A DNA stretch of 64,000 nt from Leptospirales bacterium (lineage in GTDB: Bacteria > Spirochaetota > Leptospiria > Leptospirales > Leptospiraceae): assembly GCA_013297885.1 (NCBI GenBank), contig JAAFIR010000007.1, forward strand, positions 1 to 64,000, in the 5' to 3' direction. The notes beneath the pieces were generated by a model, which ran no database searches, was not told where the DNA came from, and saw only the letters and a list, made by a program, of their open reading frames with translations. The position numbers were made by a program, and so were the translations under genes. This document shows, piece after piece, positions 17,225-27,006 of this stretch; the stretch's first letter is position 1, and each line of letters opens with the position of its first letter.

Positions 17225-20203
17225 TTGAAAGCAAATCTACTGAAGTTTTTTCTTCTATTCCAATTATTACTTACTAATTGTAATGAAGTTGATAAAAAAA
17301 ATTTATTTCCAATTTTAAGTTATATTTCAAGATTTAGAATTGATAGTCTTTTTTCAACTCTTCCAACTCCAATTCCTGCTCCAGTTCCTGTAACTCCAAG
17401 CCCAGTCACAATTTCCAACTATACGAATAATTTTTATTCAAGTGAAACCTTAGCACCAATTTTAATTCCAAAAGATAAGGTTTTAGAATTTAATTTTGGA
17501 GTAGAGATTTCGACTTGTGAAATTTTTCTAGGCACAACAAAACAAAATTTTACAATTGAATCAAATTCTTCAGTTACAAAATTTACTCCAAGTTCAGCTG
17601 GTTGGACTTTAGGAGTGGAAACAGCACAAGCACTTACATTTCAAAATTGTGTTTCAAAATCTGGAACAGCTATTATCACATCAAACCCGAACATCAATTT
17701 ATATGTCGCAGAAAAAGTTATTTATGTAGATTCAGTTTTAGGAGTAGATACTAATTTAGGAACAACAGAAGCTCCAATGAAAACTATTTTAGCATCTCTC
17801 ACATCAGCTTCAACTGGGTGTTTGGATAGATGTGCAATTGGTATCAAAGGTGGAGAATACCTAATTAGTGGAAGCATCACTATGCCACTGAATACTTCTA
17901 TCTTTGGTGGATTTCATTCTACTGATTGGACAAAAAGAAGAGCTGATAAAACAATGCTATCGCCATACGATAGTATTTTGAAGGATACATCAGTGAATAT
18001 CCCTTCTGCAAGTGCAACTATTACAAGTCCATATTCAACATTAAAATTTGTTTCTTATGTTGGATTGCAGAATAAATCCATTATTGATGGTGTTGTTGTA
18101 AATGGTCCAGTTTCTGCAACTGCTACTAGTTTTGTTGCTCCAATTGGATCTGTAAATTTACAGTCTGGTGCTGGATTTATTTTGAGAAATTCAATTTGTA
18201 ATGATTTATCTGATTCAAATAATGTCACTTCTTCAGGTTTTTCTTCAGTTTCCAATTTTGGTACTATTCTTATAGACAATTCTATTCTCAAAGCTTCAAC
18301 AACATCTGTGTCAATTTCAACTAGGTACGGTGTTAGATATAATATTTTTCATCTTGGAAGTGCAATTACTATTTCCAATTCAAATCTGGATTCAAGCATT
18401 TCTAGTGCAAGTGGTTCAGGATTTTTTTCTGAGGGAGGAACTAAAGCAGGAATGATTACCTTAACCAAAAATACAATCAAAGGTCCAGTTTCTAGTTTAG
18501 TAAATTCAATTGGTATTACTGCTGATTTTTCAACTTCTGGTGCAATGAGTATAACTGAAAACACAATTACTTCAGCAATAGGTACGGATTCATATGGAAT
18601 TAATGCTGTAGATGGAAGTGGATTGATTATTTCTAAAAATAGTATTACCTCTGGCAATGGATCAACTTCTTCAAAAGGAATTTCAACTAATTCTTCAACT
18701 TCAAACTTTTCCATTACAGACAATACAATTACATCTGGAAGTGGTGGCACAAATGGTTCAACAGCAGTAATTCTTTTTCAATCAACTGGAACACATACAA
18801 TTAGTAATAATGTACTTACTGGAGGTTCATGTGTTGCAAGTAATTGTATTAGCTCAGCCATTGAGACGAATAATCCAATGGATACAATTATAACAAATAA
18901 TCAATTATCTTCTGGAGCATGTACTGGAGCAACCTGTACAACATCTGGGATCTATTTGAATTCAGCTGGGACACATACTATTTCAGGAAATACAATCAAC
19001 AGTACTGGATCTTGTACAACAGCAAGTTGCATTGCGACAGGCATATTTAACGCTTCTGCAGGAATTATAACTTTAAATTCAACTGGAAATACAATTTCTT
19101 CAGGAACTTGTAGCGGAAATAATTGCACTACTTCTGGATTTTTTTCAAATGCAAATTCAGCAAGTGGATCTGGTTTTAATTTTACAAATAATAATATTAC
19201 ATCAGGAAATTGTACTGGAGCAACTTGCAATGCAAATGGAATTGCTTCCAACACTACAACTTCAGCTACTTTTAATTTTGACAATAACACAATCTCAAGT
19301 GGAACAGGGGTAAATACATGGGGAGCAAATATTTTGTTTGCTAGTACAAGTATATTTACAAATAATAATATAAATGTTGGAACAGCAACAACAGCTCAAA
19401 CGGGATTTAGATTCGCTGGGGCATCGAGTTTAACCATGAATGGAAATACAATTCGCTCTGGAACTCTTGGTGTAAATCGCACAGCTTTTAGACGTGAACA
19501 TCCATCTGGTGGTCCAACGGATATCCAAAGAAATACTTTTATAAATGAATCAAATGGAACAGGTACACCAATTGCTGTTGATTTAGCTCCAAATTCAAAT
19601 CCAAATTATCGTTTTTGTAGCAATTTGATTGTCGGAGGTGGAAGAACAAATCCAGGGAACGCTTCCGGATTACAACTTGGTGTGTTAAATGGTGGTGCAA
19701 TCATTATGGGCAATACAATAATTGGACCAACGATAGTTAGCGGAGGAATTGCATCACTTGTAAATTTTAATGGAATTTCAGGTTATACTGGATTACGAAT
19801 TGATCAAAATATTTTATTTGGAAATGGTCCTTTAACAAATTGTATAAATGAAACCCCTGCAACTAATTATAACGGCACTCTCGCAAAAAATTCTTTTACA
19901 GCTTGTTCTTCAGTGTTTTACAGAAGAGGACCAGATTCACATGATACATTTTGTAGTGGGAATTTTGGTCGAGGTGGTTGTCCAGGTTCAGGTCTTCTTT
20001 CTAATCCAACTGGAAATGGCAATTTAATAAATACACCCATGTTTACAAATTTAGCTGGAAATAATTTCCGCTTAGATGCTTCAACTCACACAAATATTTT
20101 AAATGGTGCTGATGAATCAGCTTTTAACACAGCTTGCGGAAATTCACTGGACCGAGATGGAAATACTAGAACAGCAGGAACTGCAATAGGTGCTTATAGA
20201 TAA
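17225..20203 (+). CDS. Large beta-helix surface lipoprotein
   Basis: The TTG start has a good AAGGA site. Residues 1-19 are a lipoprotein signal ending LLLTNC with Cys19 as the lipidation site. A DUF1565-like stretch (VDSVLGVDTNLGTTEAPMKT) leads into about 600 residues of Ser/Thr/Asn/Gly-rich repeats of the form ITNNTITSG, each 22-35 residues, often with paired cysteines (SGNCTGATC), consistent with a right-handed beta-helix. The C-terminus LDRDGNTRTAG-AIGAYR is the ending of choice-of-anchor-Q proteins. It is probably exposed on the cell surface. The next gene is an outer membrane protein 26 bases downstream. Long antisense frames within it are composition artefacts. Confidence 0.85.
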   Translation: MKANLLKFFLLFQLLLTNCNEVDKKNLFPILSYISRFRIDSLFSTLPTPIPAPVPVTPSPVTISNYTNNFYSSETLAPILIPKDKVLEFNFGVEISTCEIFLGTTKQNFTIESNSSVTKFTPSSAGWTLGVETAQALTFQNCVSKSGTAIITSNPNINLYVAEKVIYVDSVLGVDTNLGTTEAPMKTILASLTSASTGCLDRCAIGIKGGEYLISGSITMPLNTSIFGGFHSTDWTKRRADKTMLSPYDSILKDTSVNIPSASATITSPYSTLKFVSYVGLQNKSIIDGVVVNGPVSATATSFVAPIGSVNLQSGAGFILRNSICNDLSDSNNVTSSGFSSVSNFGTILIDNSILKASTTSVSISTRYGVRYNIFHLGSAITISNSNLDSSISSASGSGFFSEGGTKAGMITLTKNTIKGPVSSLVNSIGITADFSTSGAMSITENTITSAIGTDSYGINAVDGSGLIISKNSITSGNGSTSSKGISTNSSTSNFSITDNTITSGSGGTNGSTAVILFQSTGTHTISNNVLTGGSCVASNCISSAIETNNPMDTIITNNQLSSGACTGATCTTSGIYLNSAGTHTISGNTINSTGSCTTASCIATGIFNASAGIITLNSTGNTISSGTCSGNNCTTSGFFSNANSASGSGFNFTNNNITSGNCTGATCNANGIASNTTTSATFNFDNNTISSGTGVNTWGANILFASTSIFTNNNINVGTATTAQTGFRFAGASSLTMNGNTIRSGTLGVNRTAFRREHPSGGPTDIQRNTFINESNGTGTPIAVDLAPNSNPNYRFCSNLIVGGGRTNPGNASGLQLGVLNGGAIIMGNTIIGPTIVSGGIASLVNFNGISGYTGLRIDQNILFGNGPLTNCINETPATNYNGTLAKNSFTACSSVFYRRGPDSHDTFCSGNFGRGGCPGSGLLSNPTGNGNLINTPMFTNLAGNNFRLDASTHTNILNGADESAFNTACGNSLDRDGNTRTAGTAIGAYR

Positions 20204-20229
20204 TTCTAATTTAAAACAGTCAAAAAGAT

Positions 20230-20952
20230 ATGAAACTTTTTTTATTTCTATTTACTTTGACAATTTTTTCAGAATCTAAAAATTTTGAAAAAAATAAATT
20301 CTATTTTGATTTTGGTTATGGAAACTTAAACACAAAAGTCTCAGATGCAGCAAGTGCTGAAACTTTTTCTACATTATATTTTTATTATGATTTGAATCCA
20401 CTAATCCAGTCTCAAAATGAAGAAAGAAGAAATCTTGGACTATACAAACTTTCAGAATTTAAAGAATCAAAAATCATCAATAATCATACACGGTTTGGAA
20501 TTGAATATGCAGTTTTTAAATATTTGGGAATTGGTTCTTCAATTAATAATAGCAATACAAAAGTTACAAATGTTTTACCGGGAGATTATTTAATTTTGTA
20601 TTCACTTGGACTCACACCACCAAGTCCAAAAAATTCTCCACCAGAATTTTCAAACTACACAACTTTACTAAGAAGAGATTTGAATGCAAGAATCAGCACA
20701 ATAGATTTGGAATTAAGTTTTCATTTTCCAATTTCCAATTTTGATTTTTATACAAGACTTGGATATGGAAAAATTTTAGAAGGTTCATTAAATCCTTCAC
20801 AGGCTTATAAAACTTCTACAATATTTGGAACAAGATTTTTTTATTCAAAAATTTTTCTCAGTTTAGAATATTATAACGCAACAATAATTGGTGATTTAGG
20901 AAGATCTGGTTATGCAATTGAAAATGGTTTTCGTTTTGGATTTGGTTTATAA
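20230..20952 (+). CDS. Putative outer membrane beta-barrel protein
   Basis: The protein has a signal peptide (KLFLFLFTLTIFSES) and then about 220 residues with alternating polar and aromatic residues, many Phe and Tyr, and a final strand ending GFRFGFGL, which is the usual last strand of an outer membrane barrel. I do not recognise the family. It follows the beta-helix lipoprotein by 26 bases and is likely cotranscribed, so it could anchor or export it; that is only positional inference. Confidence 0.65.
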   Translation: MKLFLFLFTLTIFSESKNFEKNKFYFDFGYGNLNTKVSDAASAETFSTLYFYYDLNPLIQSQNEERRNLGLYKLSEFKESKIINNHTRFGIEYAVFKYLGIGSSINNSNTKVTNVLPGDYLILYSLGLTPPSPKNSPPEFSNYTTLLRRDLNARISTIDLELSFHFPISNFDFYTRLGYGKILEGSLNPSQAYKTSTIFGTRFFYSKIFLSLEYYNATIIGDLGRSGYAIENGFRFGFGL

Positions 20953-20957
20953 AATTT

Positions 20958-21064
20958 AGGACGAGTTTTTGCTTCGCCGAAAAGATGGCTGCAAAAATCA
21001 GGCTCTCGCTCTTGTCAAAAAATTTCATTCATAAATTTTTTGACATTGCTTCGATCCTTCTCGC
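20958..21064 (-). repeat. Dispersed modular hairpin element, copy B1
   Basis: Minus-strand copy right after the barrel gene, with GCGAGAAGGATCGAAGC, a GTCAA-type hairpin (21013-21045) and GGCGAAGCAAAAACTCGTCC. It is nearly identical to copy G (39184-39289). Together with B2 it fills the 360-base gap before the peroxidase gene. Confidence 0.85.
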
Positions 21065-21106
21065 ATGGTTAAACCGTATTTAAAAAAGTTTTCCAATTCT
21101 AGCATT

Positions 21107-21231
21107 AGTGATTGAAGCGGTGTCAAAATTTTTTATATAAAAAATTTTGACAAGAGCAGAAAGCACGACTTTTGAGTTTAGAAAAAATAAAATTCTTTTA
21201 TTCAAAAAAAATATATTCCTAAACTCAAAAG
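21107..21231 (+). repeat. Dispersed modular hairpin element, copy B2
   Basis: Plus-strand copy whose 5-prime end faces that of B1, 43 bases away. It has GTGATTGAAGCGG, a perfect 32-base palindromic hairpin (21121-21152), GAGCAGAAAGCACGA, and a second stem CTTTTGAGTTTAG (21169-21181) pairing with 21219-21231. The closing TTCGCCC block is missing. Confidence 0.82.
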
Positions 21232-21312
21232 GAATGCTCAATCATACCAATTAATATTTTAATTTTACATTTTTAATTGATTAAATCCTAGTCTAAAACT
21301 CAGGAGTATTAA

Positions 21313-21792
21313 ATGAATGAACCATTAAATTTTACAGTAAAATCTATTGAAGGTAAAGAAATCAATTTGAATTCATACAAAGGCAAAACTGTCTTAATAG
21401 TAAATGTTGCATCTAAATGTGGACTCACTCCACAATATGAAGGACTTGAATCAATTTACAAAAAATTCAACAGCAAAGGATTTGAAATTTTAGGATTTCC
21501 ATCCAATGATTTTATGGGGCAAGAGCCTGGCACAGAAGAAGAAATTCAAAATTTTTGTTCTACAAAATACAACGTAACCTTCCCACTATTTTCAAAAGTA
21601 AAAGTCAAAGGTGATGAAAAGTCAGAGCTATACAAATACTTAACTTCTAAAGAAACTAATTCTGGTTTTGAAGGTGAAATTGAATGGAACTTTCAAAAAT
21701 TTTTAGTAGATAAAAATGGTAAAGTAGTGAAACGTTATTCACCAAAATCTACTCCATCTGAAATTGAAAAAGAAATAGAATCTTTTTTATAG
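21313..21792 (+). CDS. Glutathione peroxidase family thiol peroxidase
   Basis: The 159-residue protein has the family hallmarks: NVASKCGLTPQYEGL with the peroxidatic Cys36, GFPSNDFMGQEPG and EWNFQKFLVD. It uses cysteine, not selenocysteine. Bacterial members of this form usually take electrons from thioredoxin; it detoxifies hydroperoxides in the cytoplasm. The start has an AGGAG site. It stands alone, with element B2 upstream and a strong hairpin just after the stop. Confidence 0.93.
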   Translation: MNEPLNFTVKSIEGKEINLNSYKGKTVLIVNVASKCGLTPQYEGLESIYKKFNSKGFEILGFPSNDFMGQEPGTEEEIQNFCSTKYNVTFPLFSKVKVKGDEKSELYKYLTSKETNSGFEGEIEWNFQKFLVDKNGKVVKRYSPKSTPSEIEKEIESFL

Positions 21793-21800
21793 TTTAATAA

Positions 21801-21839
21801 TTACTATCATTTGACAATACTATTGTTTGATGGTAGTAA
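21801..21839 (+). terminator. Long hairpin after the peroxidase gene
   Basis: The arms TTACTATCATTTGACAAT and ATTGTTTGATGGTAGTAA pair over 18 positions with one mismatch and a three-base loop. It begins nine bases after the stop codon. The U-tract is poor, so it may act as an mRNA end-protecting or terminator-like hairpin. Confidence 0.55.
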
Positions 21840-21854
21840 ATTCTAATTCTTTAA

Positions 21855-22448
21855 ATGAATTTTATAAATAAAATAATTTTAAACAAGTACTTTCAGTATA
21901 TTTTTTTGTTTAGAAAATATGTATTTGAAGCCAAAACAAATTATTACAATTTGTCCATGTACATTTTGAAGAATACTGACGAAACTTTACCAACTTATAT
22001 CAGAAAACCAATTTTTATATTTAACGAAAAATTTTATTCAGAACAATCAGGAAATCGTTTTTTATTAAAATACAACACTCATCCAATTTCCTACTTAGCA
22101 GATGAAATTTTAATTCAGGGAAAAATAATTGAAGAAGAAAAAAATAAATCTAAAATATTTATTACCATAAGAATTCCTTTCCAAATTTATTTTATAAATT
22201 TAACTCTTTTAATTTTAAGTCTGTTTTGGATAAAATATAAATTTTTTGGAACTAAAAATTCATTTGAAAATAATTTTATAACGAGATCTTTTTTTGAGCT
22301 ATTTATAGAATATGGATTATTCATTTTAATACTTTTATTTATTAAAATAATAAAATCCTTTTTTTCTTTCAAAAAAACTTTACATAAATTTCAAAACTTT
22401 TTTCCCGAAGAATTTGAAGTGAGAAAATTAGATTCAAATAAAAGTTAA
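21855..22448 (+). CDS. Hypothetical inner membrane protein
   Basis: No family was recognised. The 197 residues are very rich in Phe, Ile, Lys and Asn. Two hydrophobic segments (IYFINLTLLILSLFWIKY and LFIEYGLFILILLFIKII) near 110-130 and 150-170 suggest two membrane helices, with a soluble N-terminal part of about 100 residues. It stands between the peroxidase hairpin and the SH3 lipoprotein gene in the same direction. Confidence 0.55.
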   Translation: MNFINKIILNKYFQYIFLFRKYVFEAKTNYYNLSMYILKNTDETLPTYIRKPIFIFNEKFYSEQSGNRFLLKYNTHPISYLADEILIQGKIIEEEKNKSKIFITIRIPFQIYFINLTLLILSLFWIKYKFFGTKNSFENNFITRSFFELFIEYGLFILILLFIKIIKSFFSFKKTLHKFQNFFPEEFEVRKLDSNKS

Positions 22449-22501
22449 GTATTTTTAAATTCTATCTTGCTTGTTCAAAACAGCTTATTTATTTTGAAAA
22501 A

Positions 22502-24028
22502 ATGAAACGTTATTTTAAAATTATCAAACTAATTATTTTAGTTTTAATGATTCAATTTAGTTTTTCTTGTAAAAAGAAAACAGTTTATATAAATGAAATT
22601 GATGGAGTCGAAAGTGAAATTATATATAAAGAAAATCTTTTTAATCCATTTTCAAATCATATTAAAGAAAAAGGAAAACGTTATACTTTCGGCTCAGTTT
22701 TAGAAGTTGAAGCTGAAGTTGTGGAAAAATTTGATTCAAATTATTATAAAGTTATTTCTGATACAGAAAATGAATATATTAAAGAAGGAATTGTTGAAGA
22801 TACTTTAAAAAAAATTTATCTTTCAATAACTCAAGCTGAAGGGGTAAATATTTATTTTGATCAAGAAAAAACAAAATTCAAAGTAAAAATTGATGATGAA
22901 ACTAAATTAATTTTAAAAGCAAAATATCAGAAAGCGTATTCTGTTGAATATGCTGAGAATCAATTTGGTTATGTTGATATTGAATCAGTAACAGTTGGAA
23001 TAGAAAAATCAAGTGAATATTACAGAGTAAACCCTAAATCAGGTTTGATTCTTAGAGAAAGAGCAGATCAAAATTCAAAAAAGTTAGATTTATTACCTCT
23101 TCATTTTGTTGGAAAAGTTATTTTAAAAGATAGCAGAGTTATGACAATTTCAAATAGACTTGGCTATTGGATTTACACTGACTATGAATCAAAAAAAGGT
23201 TGGATATTTTCTGGTTTTGTAAATTTACACAAAGATAAAAATTTTTTAACTAATTTTATTGATAAAAATGTTTCTATTTTAAACGAAACTTATATTGAGT
23301 CTGAAGTAAAACCAACTAAATCCTCACCAGATGGGACAAAAACATTTTTAGACTCCCAGTTAATAAAATATTTTTATAGTTTATTCGATATTTTAGAACG
23401 ATCTGAATCAAAAGCTTTGCAAAAACCGATCTTAAAAAATGATAAAAATTTTGTTGAAGAGAAATTAAATGAAAGATATAGCTTTAGAAATATAATGAAT
23501 AAATCAGAAAAAAATTGTGACCAAGATAATTATTTATCTATTATAGATAATTTAAATAAAATTGAACACAAAGGTCCAGAAATTTATTCAGAAAACATTC
23601 TCTACTACAAAAAAAATGTTCTAATAACCAGCATTCAGTATTGTTTATGTTGTTGTGGCTCTTGGGGTGAGAGGATTTATTTTTTTTTAGAAAATAAGAT
23701 TCTTTATTATGATCTTTTTGGAATAACCACTCATGATGTTGAACAAAATTGTCACACAATCAGTTTAAAAAAAATGAAATATTCTGAAAAAGATAATTCA
23801 ATTTATGTATATACTTTATTGCCTATTTGTGAAAAACTTTCTAATCCAAATAATAAAAACGAACCAACTACAAAATTATTTGATTATGAAACTGAAGTGT
23901 TTATAGTTCTTAAAATCAAAGAAAATGAATTAAAAACAATTCGTTATTATGATAAAAGTATTCCAAAAGAATATATCAAATCTTATGAAGAATCAGAATT
24001 TGTATTCCAAAAAAATCATACAAAATAA
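22502..24028 (+). CDS. SH3-domain lipoprotein
   Basis: The protein begins with a lipoprotein signal (LVLMIQFSFSC, Cys23 lipidated). Residues about 175-245 form a bacterial SH3 domain: YYRVNPKSGLILRERAD, then LDLLPLHFVGKV and KKGWIFSGFV. The C-terminal half, with a CLCCCGSWGERIYFFL stretch, is not recognised. Such SH3 lipoproteins are frequent in Leptospira and sit in the periplasmic face or outer membrane, perhaps binding peptidoglycan. A dispersed repeat (copy C) follows its stop. Confidence 0.75.
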   Translation: MKRYFKIIKLIILVLMIQFSFSCKKKTVYINEIDGVESEIIYKENLFNPFSNHIKEKGKRYTFGSVLEVEAEVVEKFDSNYYKVISDTENEYIKEGIVEDTLKKIYLSITQAEGVNIYFDQEKTKFKVKIDDETKLILKAKYQKAYSVEYAENQFGYVDIESVTVGIEKSSEYYRVNPKSGLILRERADQNSKKLDLLPLHFVGKVILKDSRVMTISNRLGYWIYTDYESKKGWIFSGFVNLHKDKNFLTNFIDKNVSILNETYIESEVKPTKSSPDGTKTFLDSQLIKYFYSLFDILERSESKALQKPILKNDKNFVEEKLNERYSFRNIMNKSEKNCDQDNYLSIIDNLNKIEHKGPEIYSENILYYKKNVLITSIQYCLCCCGSWGERIYFFLENKILYYDLFGITTHDVEQNCHTISLKKMKYSEKDNSIYVYTLLPICEKLSNPNNKNEPTTKLFDYETEVFIVLKIKENELKTIRYYDKSIPKEYIKSYEESEFVFQKNHTK

Positions 24029-24055
24029 ATAAAATTTTTCAATACTGGAAGCAAA

Positions 24056-24287
24056 GCGAGAGTGATTGAAGCGTTTCTTAAAACAGTGGGTCTCGACCCC
24101 AGGTCTGACCCACTGCTTTAAGAAGTAGCATAGCTTGGCTTGGTGCTTCAAAGAAGCAGGGGGGTCATAACACGGTTTTTCGTAAATGAAGAATTAAAAA
24201 TTAAAAATGCTTTTTCAAATTTTTAATTCCAAATTTTTAATTCTTCATTTTTTCTGCAGAGCAGAAAAGAAAAACTCGCCCAAAAAA
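24056..24287 (+). repeat. Dispersed modular hairpin element, copy C
   Basis: This is the longest copy. It has GCGAGAGTGATTGAAGCG, a hairpin whose inner stem is ACAGTGGGTC with GACCCACTG (24074-24124), an inserted stretch, ACACGGTTTTT, a large AT hairpin from AATGAAGAATTAAAAATT (24185-24250) and AAAAACTCGCCC. It fills most of the 386-base gap between the SH3 lipoprotein and thiolase genes. Confidence 0.85.
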
Positions 24288-24368
24288 CAAAAATAAATTT
24301 CTATTTCCAAATCAGCTTTTTAGGAAAAAATGGTAAATAGTTTTTATATATTTAAAATTATTTTTACT

Positions 24369-24394
24369 ATCATGAAACGATACTATCGTGAAAC
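24369..24394 (+). promoter_or_regulatory. Direct repeat, possible operator before thiolase
   Basis: ATCATGAAAC and ATCGTGAAAC are repeated with a 16-base period, and the centre GATACTATC is itself a short palindrome. The pair ends about 20 bases before the thiolase ATG. The placement fits a repressor site, but no regulator gene is near. Confidence 0.4.
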
Positions 24395-24414
24395 ATGAGT
24401 ATAAGGAGTAAGTT

Positions 24415-25596
24415 ATGGAAAAAGCTGTTATTTTAGATGGTGCAAGAACCGCATTTGGAAGTTTTGGCGGAACCCTAAAAGATATTTCTGCTGTGGATAT
24501 GGGTGTTATCGTTTCCAAAAAAGCAATTGAAAAATCAGGTGTAAACGCTTCTGAGATTGGAGAAAGCATTTTTGGTAATGTGGTTCCAGCTGGTAAAGAT
24601 GCAATTTATTTGGCACGTCATATTGGTTTAAAATCTGGTCTCACTGTTGAAACTCCTGCACTAACGATAAATCGACTTTGTGGCTCAGGTCTTGAAGCAA
24701 TTATTCTTGCAGCAAAAAAGATTTATCTAAATGAATCATCTCTTGTTCTCGCTGGTGGTTCAGAATCAATGAGTCAAGCACCATATGTGGTTCGCAATGC
24801 GAGATGGGGTGTAAAATATGGTGCAACTGAATTTGAAGATAGTTTAGCCCAAGGTTTAACAGATATGTATGTCGAGCTCCCAATGGGAATGACTGCAGAA
24901 AATTTAGCAACTCAATATTCCATTTCACGTGAAGAGCAAGATTCTTGGGCGGGCATTTCACAAGAGCGTGCTGAAAAAGCAACTAAAGATGGAACTCTTA
25001 ATAACGAAATTACAGCAGTTACAATTGCCGGAAAAACTCCAATTGTATTTGATAAAGATGAATTTATTCGTGGAGCTGCTTCCAAAGATAAAATGGGAAC
25101 ACTCAAACCTGCATTTAAAAAAGACGGATCAGTTACAGCTGGAAATGCTTCTGGTATAAATGATGGTGCTGCTGCTGTTGTTGTGGCTAATGAAAGTTAT
25201 GCGAAGAAAATTGGCAAGTCTCCCCTCGCAGTTATAAAAGCATATGGTCATTCGGGTTGTGATCCTGCAAAAATGGGAATTGGTCCTGCTCTTGCAATTC
25301 CAAATGCACTAAAAGCATGTGGATTAGATTTAAAAGACATTGGACTTTTTGAAATCAATGAAGCATTTGCAGCACAATATTTAGCTGTTGCAAAAGAACT
25401 CAAACTCAATCCAGAAATTACAAATGTAAACGGTGGTGCAATTGCAATTGGTCATCCACTTGGAGCATCTGGAACAAGAGTAACATTGACACTTGCTTAC
25501 GAAATGAATCGAAGAAAAGTAAAATATGGAATTGCATCTCTTTGTATTGGTGGTGGACAAGGAATTGCAATTATATTAGAAAATCCTAATATATGA
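24415..25596 (+). CDS. Acetyl-CoA C-acetyltransferase (thiolase)
   Basis: The 393-residue enzyme joins two acetyl-CoA into acetoacetyl-CoA, or cleaves 3-ketoacyl-CoA. All thiolase signatures are present: the acyl-enzyme cysteine Cys89 in [24 protein letters not shown] with the catalytic His, and SLCIGGGQG with the second Cys. Length is normal. The ATG has a strong AAGGAG site. The stop overlaps the start of the dus gene, so the two are translated together although their functions differ. It could serve fatty acid degradation or synthesis of storage or mevalonate precursors. Confidence 0.92.
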   Translation: MEKAVILDGARTAFGSFGGTLKDISAVDMGVIVSKKAIEKSGVNASEIGESIFGNVVPAGKDAIYLARHIGLKSGLTVETPALTINRLCGSGLEAIILAAKKIYLNESSLVLAGGSESMSQAPYVVRNARWGVKYGATEFEDSLAQGLTDMYVELPMGMTAENLATQYSISREEQDSWAGISQERAEKATKDGTLNNEITAVTIAGKTPIVFDKDEFIRGAASKDKMGTLKPAFKKDGSVTAGNASGINDGAAAVVVANESYAKKIGKSPLAVIKAYGHSGCDPAKMGIGPALAIPNALKACGLDLKDIGLFEINEAFAAQYLAVAKELKLNPEITNVNGGAIAIGHPLGASGTRVTLTLAYEMNRRKVKYGIASLCIGGGQGIAIILENPNI

Positions 25597-26594
25597 TTAA
25601 TATAGACAATGTCAAAATCGAAAACAACATCATCCTTTCTCCAATGGCTGGTGTTTCAGATTCTCCTTACAGACAAATTTGTAGGGAGATGGGTTCTGGT
25701 TTTGCCTATACTGAATTTGTTAGCACTGACGGAATTAGTCATCATTCCAAAAAATCAATTGATCTATTTCGATTTCAAGAAATGGAACGTCCCATTTTTT
25801 TTCAAATATTTGGAAACAAATGCGAAGTCATCACTGAAGCTTGTAAAATCATTGAAGACTTAAATCCAGATGTGATTGATCTGAACATGGGTTGTTCTGT
25901 TGCAAAAGTTGCACATAAAGGCTCAGGGGCAGGTCTTCTTCGCAATCCACCTTATGTGGGAAAAATTATTGAGTCGATGAAAAAATCTGTAAAAGTTCCA
26001 ATCACTGCAAAAATTAGAATTGGGTGGGATCACCAAAGTTTAAATTATAAAGAAATTGTTCATGTGCTACAAGAGTCTGGTGTGTCTTGCATCTCAGTTC
26101 ATGGACGCACAAAATCAATGGCATATACTGGAGTTGCAGACTGGAACATTATTTCTGAAATCAAATCATTTGCAAAAGTTCCAATTTTTGGAAACGGGGA
26201 TATTCAATCTTTTGCGGAAGCAAAAAAAAGAATTGCTGAATCAAAAGTTGACGGTGTGTTAATTGGTAGAGCAGCAATTGGAAATCCATGGATTTTTTCT
26301 GATATTGACAAATCCACTTTAAGTTTTTTTGAAATTAAAGAAATGATTTTAAGACATCTTGCATTGATGACTAGTTTTTATGGTGAACAATTCGGAGTGG
26401 TATTATTTAGAAAACATGTTTCCAAATACTTAAAAAATTTCCGTGGAGTTTCTGAACTACGTCACAAACTAGTCACTTCTGAAAATTTAGAAATTTTTCT
26501 AAATCATTTACATCAATTTGACCCTGATGGATTTAGTTTTCAAACTGAACAAGAAACTGAAAATTTATCTTGCGAAACTTATGTAGGTGTTTAG
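25593..26594 (+). CDS. dus: tRNA-dihydrouridine synthase
   Basis: This is a flavoprotein of 333 residues that reduces uridines in the tRNA D-loop. The motifs [37 protein letters not shown] with the catalytic Cys, SVHGRT and FGNGDIQS are those of the Dus family, closest in appearance to DusB. The start overlaps the thiolase stop (ATGA). A small gene follows after 11 bases. Confidence 0.92.
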   Translation: MINIDNVKIENNIILSPMAGVSDSPYRQICREMGSGFAYTEFVSTDGISHHSKKSIDLFRFQEMERPIFFQIFGNKCEVITEACKIIEDLNPDVIDLNMGCSVAKVAHKGSGAGLLRNPPYVGKIIESMKKSVKVPITAKIRIGWDHQSLNYKEIVHVLQESGVSCISVHGRTKSMAYTGVADWNIISEIKSFAKVPIFGNGDIQSFAEAKKRIAESKVDGVLIGRAAIGNPWIFSDIDKSTLSFFEIKEMILRHLALMTSFYGEQFGVVLFRKHVSKYLKNFRGVSELRHKLVTSENLEIFLNHLHQFDPDGFSFQTEQETENLSCETYVGV

Positions 26595-26605
26595 TAGCAA
26601 TTTAA

Positions 26606-26905
26606 ATGCTTCAAATCACTGACTGTATTTATATCCAAGAAAACAAAGAAAAAATTTTTGAAGAATTTGAAAAAATTGTTTTGGAATTATTACCAAAATA
26701 CAATGCAAAAATTTTATTCAGAATAAAACCGAACAAAGAACAAATCATCCAAACTGAAATTGGAATTCCATTTGAAATTCATATTTTAGAATTTCAATCT
26801 GAACAAGATTTTGAAAATTTCAAACAAGATGAAACTAGAAAAAAATTTATTTATTTAAAAAATGATTCTGTTAAAAGTAATTTAACTTTGGTCAGCAAAA
26901 GTTAA
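26606..26905 (+). CDS. Small DUF1330-like protein
   Basis: The 99 residues include KYNAKILFRIKPNKE, FEIHILEFQSEQDFENF and then DETRKKF, which resembles the ferredoxin-like fold of DUF1330 proteins. Function is unknown. It lies 11 bases after dus and is likely the last gene of that unit. Confidence 0.55.
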   Translation: MLQITDCIYIQENKEKIFEEFEKIVLELLPKYNAKILFRIKPNKEQIIQTEIGIPFEIHILEFQSEQDFENFKQDETRKKFIYLKNDSVKSNLTLVSKS

Positions 26906-26924
26906 TAAAAAATTTATTGACAAT

Positions 26925-26952
26925 TTGATTCTAAAAATAAAAAAGTTATGCT
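26925..26952 (+). promoter_or_regulatory. Candidate sigma-70 type promoter
   Basis: TTGATT and TATGCT are separated by 16 bases, about 55 bases before the ATG of the 429-residue gene, which also has an AGGAG ribosome site. AT-rich sequence makes chance matches common. Confidence 0.35.
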
Positions 26953-27006
26953 TAGAATTTTCCAATATGCTAAATAAATAATGGAAATTTTCTTCAGGAG
27001 AAAAAT

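Noticed and set aside
18055-19290. Long minus-strand frames inside the beta-helix lipoprotein gene
   Set aside because: They come from the repetitive Ser/Thr/Asn codons of the plus-strand gene, with Val/Glu/Pro-rich products, no start signals and no known domain.
21313-21792. Selenocysteine form of glutathione peroxidase
   Set aside because: The active-site codon is TGT (Cys) and there is no in-frame TGA.
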